Shown here: one piece after another, positions 16,076-24,518 of the stretch | How the letters are laid out: each line of letters begins with the position of its first letter | How positions within the stretch are numbered: the first letter of the stretch is position 1 | Assembly: GCF_032813545.1 (NCBI RefSeq) | Contig: NZ_CP136520.1 | Span: forward strand, 62,001-126,000 | From: Nodosilinea sp. E11 | Lineage (GTDB): Bacteria; Cyanobacteriota; Cyanobacteriia; Phormidesmidales; Phormidesmidaceae | Reading direction: 5' to 3' | DNA: 64,000 nucleotides | Notes under the pieces: generated by a model | Databases searched by the model: none | What the model was told of the DNA's origin: nothing | The model's input: the letters and a program-made list of their open reading frames with translations, nothing else | Program-made: the position numbers and the translations under genes

Positions 16076-18367
16076 ATGCCTTACCTCAACCGTCGCCATT
16101 TTCTTCAGGCTGCCGGATCTGCTTTAGCGGCTATCGGCCTTAGCCAAGCTGACTTTTTGCGCCAGGCCAATCAGTACGGTCAGGTTTTAGCCCAGGGCAC
16201 TCCTCGAAAGTTAGCCCTGCTAGTGGGAATTAACGCCTATCCCCCCGGAGTGTCGCCCCTGCGAGGCTGCGTCACCGATGTGCAGATGCAGAAAGAACTG
16301 CTAGTGCATCGGTTTGGCTTTGCCCCCAGCGATATTCTCACCCTCACCGATGAAAACGCCACCCGCCAAAACCTGCTCGACGCCTTTGAAAACCATTTAA
16401 TGCAGGCACAGCCAGGGGATGTGGTGGTGTTTCATTTTTCGGGCCATGGCTCTCTGGTGCGCGATCCTGACCCGATTCTCTTGCCCCGTATCGATCGCTA
16501 CGATCGCGTTCAAGGCTATAACGGCACCATGCTCCCCTACGATGCCCGCCAGGGCATACAGGGCACCGAGGTCAACGACATCATGGGCAAAACCCTGTTT
16601 TTGCTGATGTCAGCTTTGAAAACAGACCAGGTGACGGTGATGTTGGACAGTTGCCACTCTGGCGGCGGCACTCGGGGTGACTTGCGCTTTCGGGCGGTAG
16701 AGTCGCGGTTAGAACTAGGCGAAGCTGGCCCCAGTCAGACTGAAAAAGACACCCATACCTACTGGCTAGAGCAACTGGGCTGGTCTACCGAAGAACTCAA
16801 AGCACGACGCACAGCAGGGATTGCCAAGGGAGTAGCCCTGGGGTCGGCCCAGGCCAACCAACTGGCTGCCGATGCCACCTTTGGCCGGGTAGGGCCAGGA
16901 CAATTTCACGCCGGGGCTTTTACCTATGCCCTAACCCGCTATCTGTGGCAGCAGCCCGGCAGCCTGCCCCTAGAGCGAGTGTTTGTTGACCTAGCCCGCT
17001 CTACCCGCGATGTGGCCCGCAGTGCTCGCTTAGACCAGGCCCCCGTTTTCATGACAGCGCCCGACAGCAGCCATGGCCAGCAGCCTTTGTTTTTCCTGGC
17101 TCCTAAAACCCCAGCGGCAGAGGCGGTGGTACTCGGTACTAATAATGGCGAGATCCAGTTTTGGCTGGGGGGGGTGTCATCTCAAAGTTTAGATGCCTTT
17201 GAAGCGGGGGCAATTTTTACGGCCATTGATGCCCAGGGCAATGAGCTGGGGCAAATCGAGCAAACCCGGCGATCAGGGTTGATGGGCTATGGGGTCTTAC
17301 AAGGCCAAGGGCGTGCCAACACCCTGACCAGTGCCCTACTGCGCGAGCGGGTGCGGGGGGTGCCTCAAGATTTAACCCTCCGGTTAGGCCTCGATCCGTC
17401 CTTGGGAAATGATGCAGCGGCAATGAGAGCGAGCCTCAACCCGATCAGGCGGGTAGAGCCGGTGGCTGTCAATGGAGAAGAGAGCCCCAACTTCTTAATT
17501 GGCCGCATGACCGAAGCGGGGCTAGCCCTAGCCGCTACCGAGCAGGTACAAAATGTTGGGGCTCTAGGCACCCTGGGCCTGTTTACCCTAGGGCTAGTGC
17601 CCCTGCGCGACAGCTTTGGCTCCCCTGGGGAGGCAGTAGAAACAGCGGTAAATCGCCTGGTGCCTCAGTTTCAGGTGCTGCTAGCGGGACGGATTTTGCG
17701 ATCAGTGCTCAATAGTGACACGTCTGACCTGAATATGACTGTCGTGGTGCAGCCCATGGAAGGCGATGCCGTTGGCCGAGGCGGCAGCCGGGGCGGTCGC
17801 AGCACAGAGACTATTGCCCAACGCCTAGATGAGACCATTACCCCGCTTAAGTCAGGGGCTGAGATCACCATCACCGTCACCAACTACGAAGACCGTCGCA
17901 TTTATGTAGGGGTCTTGGGTATTGGCAGCACGGGACGGATTACAGTGCTCCACCCAACCGACTGGTCTGCTCCTGAGGATGCCGCGCTGCTGGAGCCGGG
18001 GCAGTCTCTGACCGCCCCAGAACACCGCTTGGCCCGCAGCCCTGGCCGCGATTATTGTGCAGATCCCAGCGATGACTTTCACCTCTGCCTGCGCGGTTCG
18101 GGCTATGTGGAGATGCTCACCATTGCCAGTACCGAGCCTTTGAGAGATGTGCTGCGGTCCATTCAAGATATTGCCGGTGAAACACGGGCTACTCGGGGTC
18201 AACCGATGAGCCTGCGGGAGACGGATACGCTGAATTTTGTGGAGAACCTGCTGGGGGATATTGACCGCAGTACCCGAGGCGATTTTGAGGTGCGCGGTGG
18301 GGTACAAGCGGTAGATGTGACCAAAATGGCAGCTATCTCGACCATGATTCAAATCGTAGAGAACTAG
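16076..18367 (+). CDS. Tat-exported orthocaspase (C14) with DUF4384
   Basis: This is a 763-residue caspase-family peptidase. The N-terminus has a twin-arginine signal (NRRHFLQAAGSALAAIGL), so export of a folded protein is expected. The p20-like domain (about 45-345) has the dyad His124 in HFSGHGS and Cys193 in LDSCHSGGG. A middle region of unknown fold is followed by a DUF4384-like domain near 595-660 (NYEDRRIYVGVLGIG and ITVLHPTDW). Orthocaspases cleave after basic residues, often Ca2+-dependent. The motif copy upstream places it in the same predicted regulon as the CHAT and trypsin-like proteins. It may act as the processing protease of the island; that is inference. Confidence 0.92.
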   Translation: MPYLNRRHFLQAAGSALAAIGLSQADFLRQANQYGQVLAQGTPRKLALLVGINAYPPGVSPLRGCVTDVQMQKELLVHRFGFAPSDILTLTDENATRQNLLDAFENHLMQAQPGDVVVFHFSGHGSLVRDPDPILLPRIDRYDRVQGYNGTMLPYDARQGIQGTEVNDIMGKTLFLLMSALKTDQVTVMLDSCHSGGGTRGDLRFRAVESRLELGEAGPSQTEKDTHTYWLEQLGWSTEELKARRTAGIAKGVALGSAQANQLAADATFGRVGPGQFHAGAFTYALTRYLWQQPGSLPLERVFVDLARSTRDVARSARLDQAPVFMTAPDSSHGQQPLFFLAPKTPAAEAVVLGTNNGEIQFWLGGVSSQSLDAFEAGAIFTAIDAQGNELGQIEQTRRSGLMGYGVLQGQGRANTLTSALLRERVRGVPQDLTLRLGLDPSLGNDAAAMRASLNPIRRVEPVAVNGEESPNFLIGRMTEAGLALAATEQVQNVGALGTLGLFTLGLVPLRDSFGSPGEAVETAVNRLVPQFQVLLAGRILRSVLNSDTSDLNMTVVVQPMEGDAVGRGGSRGGRSTETIAQRLDETITPLKSGAEITITVTNYEDRRIYVGVLGIGSTGRITVLHPTDWSAPEDAALLEPGQSLTAPEHRLARSPGRDYCADPSDDFHLCLRGSGYVEMLTIASTEPLRDVLRSIQDIAGETRATRGQPMSLRETDTLNFVENLLGDIDRSTRGDFEVRGGVQAVDVTKMAAISTMIQIVEN

Positions 18368-18392
18368 CTCTGTACCGGTATAGCAGTAGTTC

Positions 18393-18472
18393 TTGTAGAT
18401 TGGGTAAAGCGGAGCAAAACCCAACAGCGGTAAGCCTTGTTGGGTTCTGCGATCGCGCCACTCAGCCTACAA
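18393..18472. repeat. Interspersed inverted repeat (TTGTAGATTGGGT type)
   Basis: The outer arms TTGTAG and CTACAA and the inner arms AACCCAACA and TTGTTGGGTT allow a long imperfect hairpin. It belongs to the same repeat family as 1497-1573. It lies just after the orthocaspase stop codon and could end its transcript. Confidence 0.6.
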
Positions 18473-18560
18473 ACCTGGCAAGGGTGACGGAAGCATGGTG
18501 AGTGAGGTTTCTTGCTGAGGGGACGTTTGAAAAGTCCTGTTTCTTGTAGCCAAAGTGAAG

Positions 18561-18637
18561 ATCCCCCTAAGTCCCCCTTAGAAAAGGGGACTTTGAAGCG
18601 GACTCAGACCCCCCTTTTTAAGGGGGCAGGGGGGATC
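18561..18637. repeat. Interspersed repeat of CCCCCT/AGGGGG arms
   Basis: ATCCCCCTAAGTCCCCCTTA and its near complement AAGGGGGCAGGGGGGAT flank a second internal pair. This pattern is common between genes in filamentous cyanobacteria. The remaining sequence to 18746 holds no shared motif copy. Confidence 0.6.
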
Positions 18638-18746
18638 GACAGGTGACTAAAGCTACAGCGAATCACTTTTCAAACACTCTCTAGGGGAGAGCGGACTTAG
18701 CGGAAGTGCCATGACTTACACAATCACTTTATTTTTTAGGTATCCC

Positions 18747-21455
18747 ATGCGTGTCTTCGTCATTAATCTCGTCCATGCAGGCGCGATCGCACTCCTCAGT
18801 CCGTTGCTCCCCTGGGGAGTTTTGCCTGCTCAATCTGCGCCTGCGATCGCCCAAGCAGATCCGGCTGCTCAACTGGCAGAGGGCGATCGGCTGAGCGAAT
18901 TAGGCGATCAGCAATATCAGATGAGCCAATTCACAGAGGCAATTCAATTTTGGCAGCAAGCCTTGAGACTTTACCAAGACTCTGAAGTGCGCTCCACGTT
19001 CTTCCAAGAAAGTTTGCAAAAGGAAGGAATTATCCTAAGAAATTTGGCTATTGCTTACAGAAGAATAGGCCTACACCAAGAAGCAGTCAACTTTGAAGAA
19101 CAAAGACTAATCATTGCTCGCGAGACTGAAGATTCCAGAAGCCAAGCTAGTGCACTCAACAACCTAGGCACATACCACGCTAGCTCTAGACAATATGAAC
19201 AGGCAATAAATTTCTTTAGGGAATGTCTTAGTGTCGCCCGCGATTTCGGCTATCAAGATCTTGAAATAACTACATTAGGGAACATAGGACTTTCGTATAT
19301 CAGTCTAGATCAGTATCCTGAAGCAGGTGAATTTTACTCTCAACAGCTTGTCGTTTCACGGGAGGCCGGAAATAGAGAATCAGAAGCAACTGCATTAGGT
19401 GGCCTAGGGATTGTTGCCCTCAGCCTAGGACATTATCACCAAGCTACCGAATTATATCAGCAAAGTTTAGTAGTTGCTCGCGAGACTGGGGATAAGCAGG
19501 CAGAAGGAAGAGCCTTAGGCAACCTAGCCAATTCTTATTCTAGCTTGGGACAATACCAAACAGCAATTGGTCTATACGAACAGCGCATTAATATTGCTCG
19601 CGAATTTGAAGATCGCCAAGGTGAAGGCAATGGTTTAGGCAACCTGGCTATTATTTATCGCAACTTAGAGCAGTACCAAGTAGCCATTGATTTATATGAA
19701 CAGCAACTTGCGATTGCCCGTGAACTTGGAGATAAACAGAATGAAGGCATCTCGCTAGGTGGGCTAGGAAATACTTACATTAGCTTAGGACAATATCAGA
19801 AAGCCATCCATTTTTCTGGCCAACATCTTGCAATAGCCCAAGAAATTGGTGATCAAAGAGGACAATCAATTGCGTTAAACAGTTTAGGCCTTGCTTACTT
19901 TTTTTTAGGTGGATACGAAGAGTCTGCTGATTTTCACAGACAGAGCATTGCTCTTGCACAAGAGATTGGCACGCAAGGAGATGTAGGAAGTGGACTGAAC
20001 AATCTTGCATTGAGCTATCATGAATCAGGGCTATTTTCGTTGGCAATAGATGCTTTGAAGATGGCTATCGATGTTTTTGAATCTATGCAAATTGAGAGTC
20101 TTCCTGATGCCAGCAAGATTTCTTTTTTTGATACTTACCTTCGAGCCTATCAAAATCTGCAAATATCACTCATTGCTCAAAATAACACCGAACAAGCTCT
20201 CGTCTTTTCTGAAAGAGGCAGAAGTAGAGCGCTTGCTGATTTATTAGCAATACGTGTTTCCGGTAATAGTGATTCAGATGCGCCGTTACTTAACTCGGTA
20301 GAGGCTCTTTCATTGGCAGGCATCCAACGGGTTGCCAGAGAGCAGCAGGCTACTCTGGTTCAATACTCCGCTGTCTCTAGCCAAGAGCTTTTTATCTGGG
20401 TCATCCAACCTACTGGAGAGATCGCCTTTCAGGCTGTTGACCTAGCTGGGCAAGATCTGCCTGAGTTGGTTAGCTTAGTGCGCGAAACCCTTGGGGTGCG
20501 GGGCAGCGATCGCGGCGACATTTTCATTGCCCACAGTTCTGAAGCATCCGAGCAGCAGCAAGCCGAGCGGCAGCAGCGGCTTCAGCAGCTGCACCAGCTT
20601 TTAATCGCCCCGATCGCTTCACACCTCCCCACCGATCCAACCCAGCGAGTGGTGATCATCCCCCACCAAGACCTCTTTCTGGTGCCCTTTGCCGCCCTAG
20701 TTAACGCCGACGGTCAATACCTGATCGAAAACCATACCCTGCTCACCGCCCCCTCCATTCAAGTGCTAGATTTAACCCATCAACAGCGCCTTGCCACTGG
20801 CCCATCGACCCTGCAAGGTAGTGAAATGCTGATTGTGGGCAACCCCACCATGCCCAGCGTGTGGAATCCTCTGAGCAATCAAGTGACGCAACTTAGCCCC
20901 CTCAAAGGGGCTGAAAACGAAGCCATTGCCATCGCCAATGACTTTGGCACCGAAGCGCTCCTAGGCGATCGGGCCACCAAAGCGGCGGTTGTGCAACATA
21001 TGCCCCAGGCCCGCATTATTCATTTCGCCACCCATGGCCTGCTGGAATATGGCACCCCCGAAGACTCTGGCGTCTTAGATGTTCCCGGAGCCATTGCGCT
21101 AGCCCCCAACGGCGACGATGCGGGGCTGCTGACCTCGGCAGAAATTTTGCAGTTGAACTTGACCGCCGACCTAGTCGTGCTCAGCGCCTGCGACACCGGG
21201 CGAGGACGGATCACGGGCGATGGTGTGATTGGTCTGTCGCGGGCGTTTACCACCGCTGGTGTGCCCAGTTTGATGGTGTCTCTGTGGGCAGTAGATGATG
21301 AGTCAACTGCAGCGCTGATGCAGGCGTTTTATTTTCATTGGCAGCAGACAGGCGACAAAGCCCAGGCTCTAAGGCAGGCCATGTTGACCACTCTGCAAGA
21401 CTATCCTGACCCGCGCCTGTGGGCTGCTTTTACCCTAATCGGGGCTGCCGAGTGA
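18747..21455 (+). CDS. Exported TPR-CHAT protein
   Basis: This protein is about 902 residues long. A signal peptide (VFVINLVHAGAIALLSPLLP, mature after about APAIAQA) is followed by roughly nine 40-residue TPRs (RETEDSRSQASALNNLGTYH type) to about residue 430. A linker helix and a C-terminal CHAT peptidase follow (about 545-902). The dyad is intact: the His of HFATHG (codon at 21033) and the Cys of LSACDTGRG (codon at 21189). The ATG at 18747 gives a normal signal peptide; the longer form from 18711 adds twelve residues. It lies downstream of the orthocaspase and upstream of the sigma-like gene, all on the plus strand. No motif copy was found in front of it. Confidence 0.9.
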   Translation: MRVFVINLVHAGAIALLSPLLPWGVLPAQSAPAIAQADPAAQLAEGDRLSELGDQQYQMSQFTEAIQFWQQALRLYQDSEVRSTFFQESLQKEGIILRNLAIAYRRIGLHQEAVNFEEQRLIIARETEDSRSQASALNNLGTYHASSRQYEQAINFFRECLSVARDFGYQDLEITTLGNIGLSYISLDQYPEAGEFYSQQLVVSREAGNRESEATALGGLGIVALSLGHYHQATELYQQSLVVARETGDKQAEGRALGNLANSYSSLGQYQTAIGLYEQRINIAREFEDRQGEGNGLGNLAIIYRNLEQYQVAIDLYEQQLAIARELGDKQNEGISLGGLGNTYISLGQYQKAIHFSGQHLAIAQEIGDQRGQSIALNSLGLAYFFLGGYEESADFHRQSIALAQEIGTQGDVGSGLNNLALSYHESGLFSLAIDALKMAIDVFESMQIESLPDASKISFFDTYLRAYQNLQISLIAQNNTEQALVFSERGRSRALADLLAIRVSGNSDSDAPLLNSVEALSLAGIQRVAREQQATLVQYSAVSSQELFIWVIQPTGEIAFQAVDLAGQDLPELVSLVRETLGVRGSDRGDIFIAHSSEASEQQQAERQQRLQQLHQLLIAPIASHLPTDPTQRVVIIPHQDLFLVPFAALVNADGQYLIENHTLLTAPSIQVLDLTHQQRLATGPSTLQGSEMLIVGNPTMPSVWNPLSNQVTQLSPLKGAENEAIAIANDFGTEALLGDRATKAAVVQHMPQARIIHFATHGLLEYGTPEDSGVLDVPGAIALAPNGDDAGLLTSAEILQLNLTADLVVLSACDTGRGRITGDGVIGLSRAFTTAGVPSLMVSLWAVDDESTAALMQAFYFHWQQTGDKAQALRQAMLTTLQDYPDPRLWAAFTLIGAAE

Positions 21456-21510
21456 GGTTGGCTGCGATCGCCCGTTTCAGCAGCCGTATTTCAAATCTAC
21501 GAAAACTCCA

Positions 21511-21532
21511 TGAATAAGTTCCCGGTGGTCAG
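21511..21532 (+). promoter_or_regulatory. Shared island motif TGAATAAGT-N10-CAG, copy 4
   Basis: This copy precedes the sigma-like gene, with CAGCAATA after the spacer. It lies 75 nt before the ATG at 21608 but only 12 nt before the GTG at 21545. If it is a promoter, the ATG is the likely start. Its position allows autoregulation by the sigma-like product. Confidence 0.8.
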
Positions 21533-21607
21533 CAATAGTTAATAGTGGCGGGGGAAATCACCCTGCCACCCCGACCGTTACCGTTAACCTGCAAGTTCCA
21601 GCAACCC

Positions 21608-22945
21608 ATGGATACTGCTTCACGCTATTGGCAACTGGTGCGCCTGACCAGCTCAGGCGAGTGCCAGGTGCAGGTGCTGCCCCAGGTGCAAACCTGGTTT
21701 CAGAGCACCATTGCCGACGCCCCTGAAACTGACTGGCCACGGTTGATCTTCGCTACCTGGTCGTCGGGGCAGACCGAGGCTGAGCTAGCCCAGCTGAGCC
21801 TGCGCTGCTTCATTACCCACCAGATTCAGCAGGTGTGCATTAGCCTAGCCCAGCGGTTTGGCCCAGACTACGGCTTTAGCAAAACTGACCTGTTCTATCT
21901 CGTGCTCGACGATGATGGGCGGCTAGCCTCCGACTACCGCCCTTTTACCCTAGAGATTTTAGAGACCTACGACCCCACCAAAGCGGCCCTCAGCACCTGG
22001 GCCAGTCGGCGCACTAACCACCACCCGGCCCTCAACCGGGTGCTGCTCGAAAAGGGCCTATACCGGGTCAGCGACTGGGCCATTTTGAACGACACCACGC
22101 CCGATCAGGTGCAGCGGATTCTGCGTCAGTACCACCTGTGCAGCGAGTACGAAGTTACCCAGGCGGCGGCATTGCTAGATCGCTACCAGCAGATCTATCT
22201 GCGCGATCGCATGGCTCAGCGCCTTAACCGCCAGCGTTGCCAAACCCCCACTCCCGAGCAACTGCGGGAGATCGCCCCCCACCTGTCCCCCAAAGACACC
22301 CTGGCCCAGCTGCGGCAGCTCGCCGGGCAACTGCGCCAGTACCGGGTGCATGTGCGGGGTGGCCCAGCGGTGGCCTATCAATCGGACAGCGCAGATTGGG
22401 AAAAGTTGGCCGATGCCCAGGCCAGCCCGCCGCCGGATACCGGCGATGACCAGGACGAGTTTTTGCAGGCCTATCGCCAGGCCATGGTGCAGGAGCTAGA
22501 TGGCGCGATCGCCGCCGTCATCCAGGCCAACATTGATCGGTTGCGGGGCCGTAAGCCACCCCAAGATCGGGCCTACGTGCAGGGGTTGCACCTGTTCCAC
22601 TGCAAAGGGTTACCCATGGGCAAGCTAGCCGCCGACATTGGCCTTAGCTCCCAGGTGCAGGTGAATCGATTGCTCAATCTGAAGCGCCTGCGATCGGATG
22701 TGCGCCACCGGCTGCTGCCCCAGCTCTACGAAACCGTGCGCCGCCAAGCCCTTGCCTACGTGTCTGCCGATCGCCTTAAGGCAATTGACCAAGCCCTAGA
22801 AACCCTGCTAGCCCAAGAGGTGGACGACATGCTAGCCGCCGCCGCCGCTGAGGCCCAACAGCCCAAGGGCCGCACCGCCAAAAGCCTGTTTGCCCACCAG
22901 CTCTGCACTACCATTCACCCCTTTATGCCGGGTACTGAGTCATGA
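21608..22945 (+). CDS. Sigma-70-like transcription factor (cyanobacterial DUF1822-linked family)
   Basis: This 445-residue protein resembles a cyanobacterial group of divergent sigma-70-like proteins usually found directly before DUF1822 genes. A region-2-like segment includes LEILETYDPTKAALSTWAS. A C-terminal helix-turn-helix region reads GLPMGKLAADIGLSSQVQVN, followed by RLLNLKRLRSDVR, as expected for region 4. A conserved Ala/Glu tail ends in SLFAHQLC. The longer GTG form from 21545 is possible but would overlap the expected promoter output. The stop overlaps an ATG of the next frame, so it is coupled to the DUF1822 gene. The motif copy upstream makes it the best candidate for the factor that reads the shared motif. 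The sigma assignment is from remembered family pattern and is moderately sure. Confidence 0.65.
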   Translation: MDTASRYWQLVRLTSSGECQVQVLPQVQTWFQSTIADAPETDWPRLIFATWSSGQTEAELAQLSLRCFITHQIQQVCISLAQRFGPDYGFSKTDLFYLVLDDDGRLASDYRPFTLEILETYDPTKAALSTWASRRTNHHPALNRVLLEKGLYRVSDWAILNDTTPDQVQRILRQYHLCSEYEVTQAAALLDRYQQIYLRDRMAQRLNRQRCQTPTPEQLREIAPHLSPKDTLAQLRQLAGQLRQYRVHVRGGPAVAYQSDSADWEKLADAQASPPPDTGDDQDEFLQAYRQAMVQELDGAIAAVIQANIDRLRGRKPPQDRAYVQGLHLFHCKGLPMGKLAADIGLSSQVQVNRLLNLKRLRSDVRHRLLPQLYETVRRQALAYVSADRLKAIDQALETLLAQEVDDMLAAAAAEAQQPKGRTAKSLFAHQLCTTIHPFMPGTES

Positions 22946-22989
22946 TGTTGCTCTCTTTCGCCGCCTACCCATTCCCCCCTCTACGTCCT

Positions 22990-24159
22990 ATGAGCTATTC
23001 TGCCGAGTCTGCTGAATTTGAGTTTGAGCCCTGGCGCTCATCGACGGTGACCCTGTCGGCCACCGCCATCGACTGGGCGGTGCAGGTGTGTCAGCAAGAG
23101 CCCGATGTGGCCCAGCAGTGGCCGACGTTTCTGCGGGCCATGGCGGTGCAGGGGCTGCAACAGTGGCTAGAGGCCGGGGCTCAAGATATCGCCCTTTACT
23201 ATGATCGCGTTGGCGAAGCCTCTCCGCAGGAGAATCGCCCCCCCAATCCAGCGGTTACATGCCGGGTCAACGACTTTCGCCTGGCGGTGGTGGCCCAGGG
23301 CAGCCTCAGCGATGAGGTGGTGACCATTCCCCAGAGCGCGGTGGACGATGCCAGTAACTTTGCCCACCTCTACGTGTTGGCGGAGGTGCAAGAAGAAGCC
23401 GACCAGGTGACCATTTTGGCGGGGCTGCGGCGCGATCGCCTGCTGGCCCATCAGCGCCAGGGAGAATTCGTCGCCCAGGCCGACGGCACCTACCGCGTGC
23501 CTGTGCAGTATTTTGATTCCTCTCCCGAAGATATCCTGCTGTATCTGAACTGCCTTGACCCTGAGCAACTGGCAGTGGCCAGTCCTGAAGCCACCAGCGC
23601 ACCGACCCCGGCCCGGCCCTCTCTTCTGACCCAGCGGGCCGGAGATTTGATCAACGCGGGCCGCTGGCTGCGCGACCAGCTCGACACCGTGGCCGATGGG
23701 TTGGCCTGGACGCTGCTGCAGCCCCTGGCCCCAGCCCACGCCATGATGTCGACCAGCACCCCCGCCGAAGAGCTGGAGGCTGTTTTGCGAGATTTAGAAC
23801 CGGCGGGGGTCTCAATTCCTAGTACGGCGAGGGGAGCCTACACTGACCTCCAGCAGTTTGGCCTACCGTTTCGGCTCTATGCCCTCACCTGGACGATGTT
23901 TGAACCTCGCCCGCCAGAATGGTCGTTGTTTCTCTTTTTGGGGCCGGTGCCTGGGGAACAGCTGCCGCCCGGCACCCGGCTGATTGTGCGCGATGCTGAG
24001 GCGATTTTGGCGGAGCAAACCCTGAGCCCAGATCTCGATGCTGCCTACCTCTATGCCCAGGTGATTGGCACCTGGGATGAGCAGTTTACTGCCACCATTG
24101 AGCTGCCCAACGGCACGACCCTCAATTGGCCGCCGTTTGTGTTTCGGCCCGAGGTTTGA
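22990..24159 (+). CDS. DUF1822 family protein
   Basis: This protein of about 389 residues matches the cyanobacterial DUF1822 family. It has an N-terminal helical part (AIDWAVQVCQQEPD to QWLEA), a central beta-rich domain (FRLAVVAQGSLSDEVVTIP and LYVLAEVQEEADQVTILAGL), and a C-terminal beta domain with LYALTWTMFEPRPPEWSLFL. No enzymatic motif is visible. It is translationally linked to the sigma-like gene: an ATG at 22942 overlaps that gene's stop, and the ATG at 22990 fits family N-termini better. By linkage it may be a partner or anti-sigma-like controller of the sigma-like protein; that is inference. Confidence 0.8.
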   Translation: MSYSAESAEFEFEPWRSSTVTLSATAIDWAVQVCQQEPDVAQQWPTFLRAMAVQGLQQWLEAGAQDIALYYDRVGEASPQENRPPNPAVTCRVNDFRLAVVAQGSLSDEVVTIPQSAVDDASNFAHLYVLAEVQEEADQVTILAGLRRDRLLAHQRQGEFVAQADGTYRVPVQYFDSSPEDILLYLNCLDPEQLAVASPEATSAPTPARPSLLTQRAGDLINAGRWLRDQLDTVADGLAWTLLQPLAPAHAMMSTSTPAEELEAVLRDLEPAGVSIPSTARGAYTDLQQFGLPFRLYALTWTMFEPRPPEWSLFLFLGPVPGEQLPPGTRLIVRDAEAILAEQTLSPDLDAAYLYAQVIGTWDEQFTATIELPNGTTLNWPPFVFRPEV

Positions 24160-24210
24160 GGATACCTGTCCCCTTTCCCTTATCCCCTTATTGGCAGGAG
24201 TATACAAGTC

Positions 24211-24414
24211 ATGCCGACTGAAAGCTACGACGATATTTTGGTGGAAGAGCTGCAAGATGTTGAGGTGGCGGCTGAATACCTCTCGGCGGCGATTGAGGGC
24301 GGGAATGTGGCGGAGTTTTTGATGGCTCTGCGCTATGTGACCGATGCCCACGGTGGGGTTGGCATCTTGGCCGAGATTACAGACCTCAATTTTTATCATA
24401 GGCGGCCTGGCTAA
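24211..24414 (+). CDS. Truncated HigA-like addiction antidote protein
   Basis: This 67-residue protein has a good AGGAG site. It starts with SYDDILVEELQDVEVAAEYL, then ALRYVTDAHGGVGILAE, the pattern of the 'probable addiction module antidote' family. Family members are about 100 residues and continue with a helix-turn-helix. Here the sequence departs after LAEITDL and stops, so DNA binding is likely lost. No toxin gene lies next to it. It is either a remnant or a small co-expressed product of the sigma-DUF1822 operon. Confidence 0.6.
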   Translation: MPTESYDDILVEELQDVEVAAEYLSAAIEGGNVAEFLMALRYVTDAHGGVGILAEITDLNFYHRRPG

Positions 24415-24438
24415 AGCTAAAGACTATCTGGGCAATGC

Positions 24439-24460
24439 TGAATAAGTTCAGTGCGGCCAG
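24439..24460 (+). promoter_or_regulatory. Shared island motif TGAATAAGT-N10-CAG, copy 5
   Basis: The copy reads TGAATAAGT, 10 nt, CAGGAATA and ends 58 nt before the large PPC-TPR-CHAT gene. Confidence 0.8.
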
Positions 24461-24518
24461 GAATATAAATGATGGAATGACGCCCCCGTTTGCCAAAGTC
24501 TACTCCTAAGAGGCCGCT

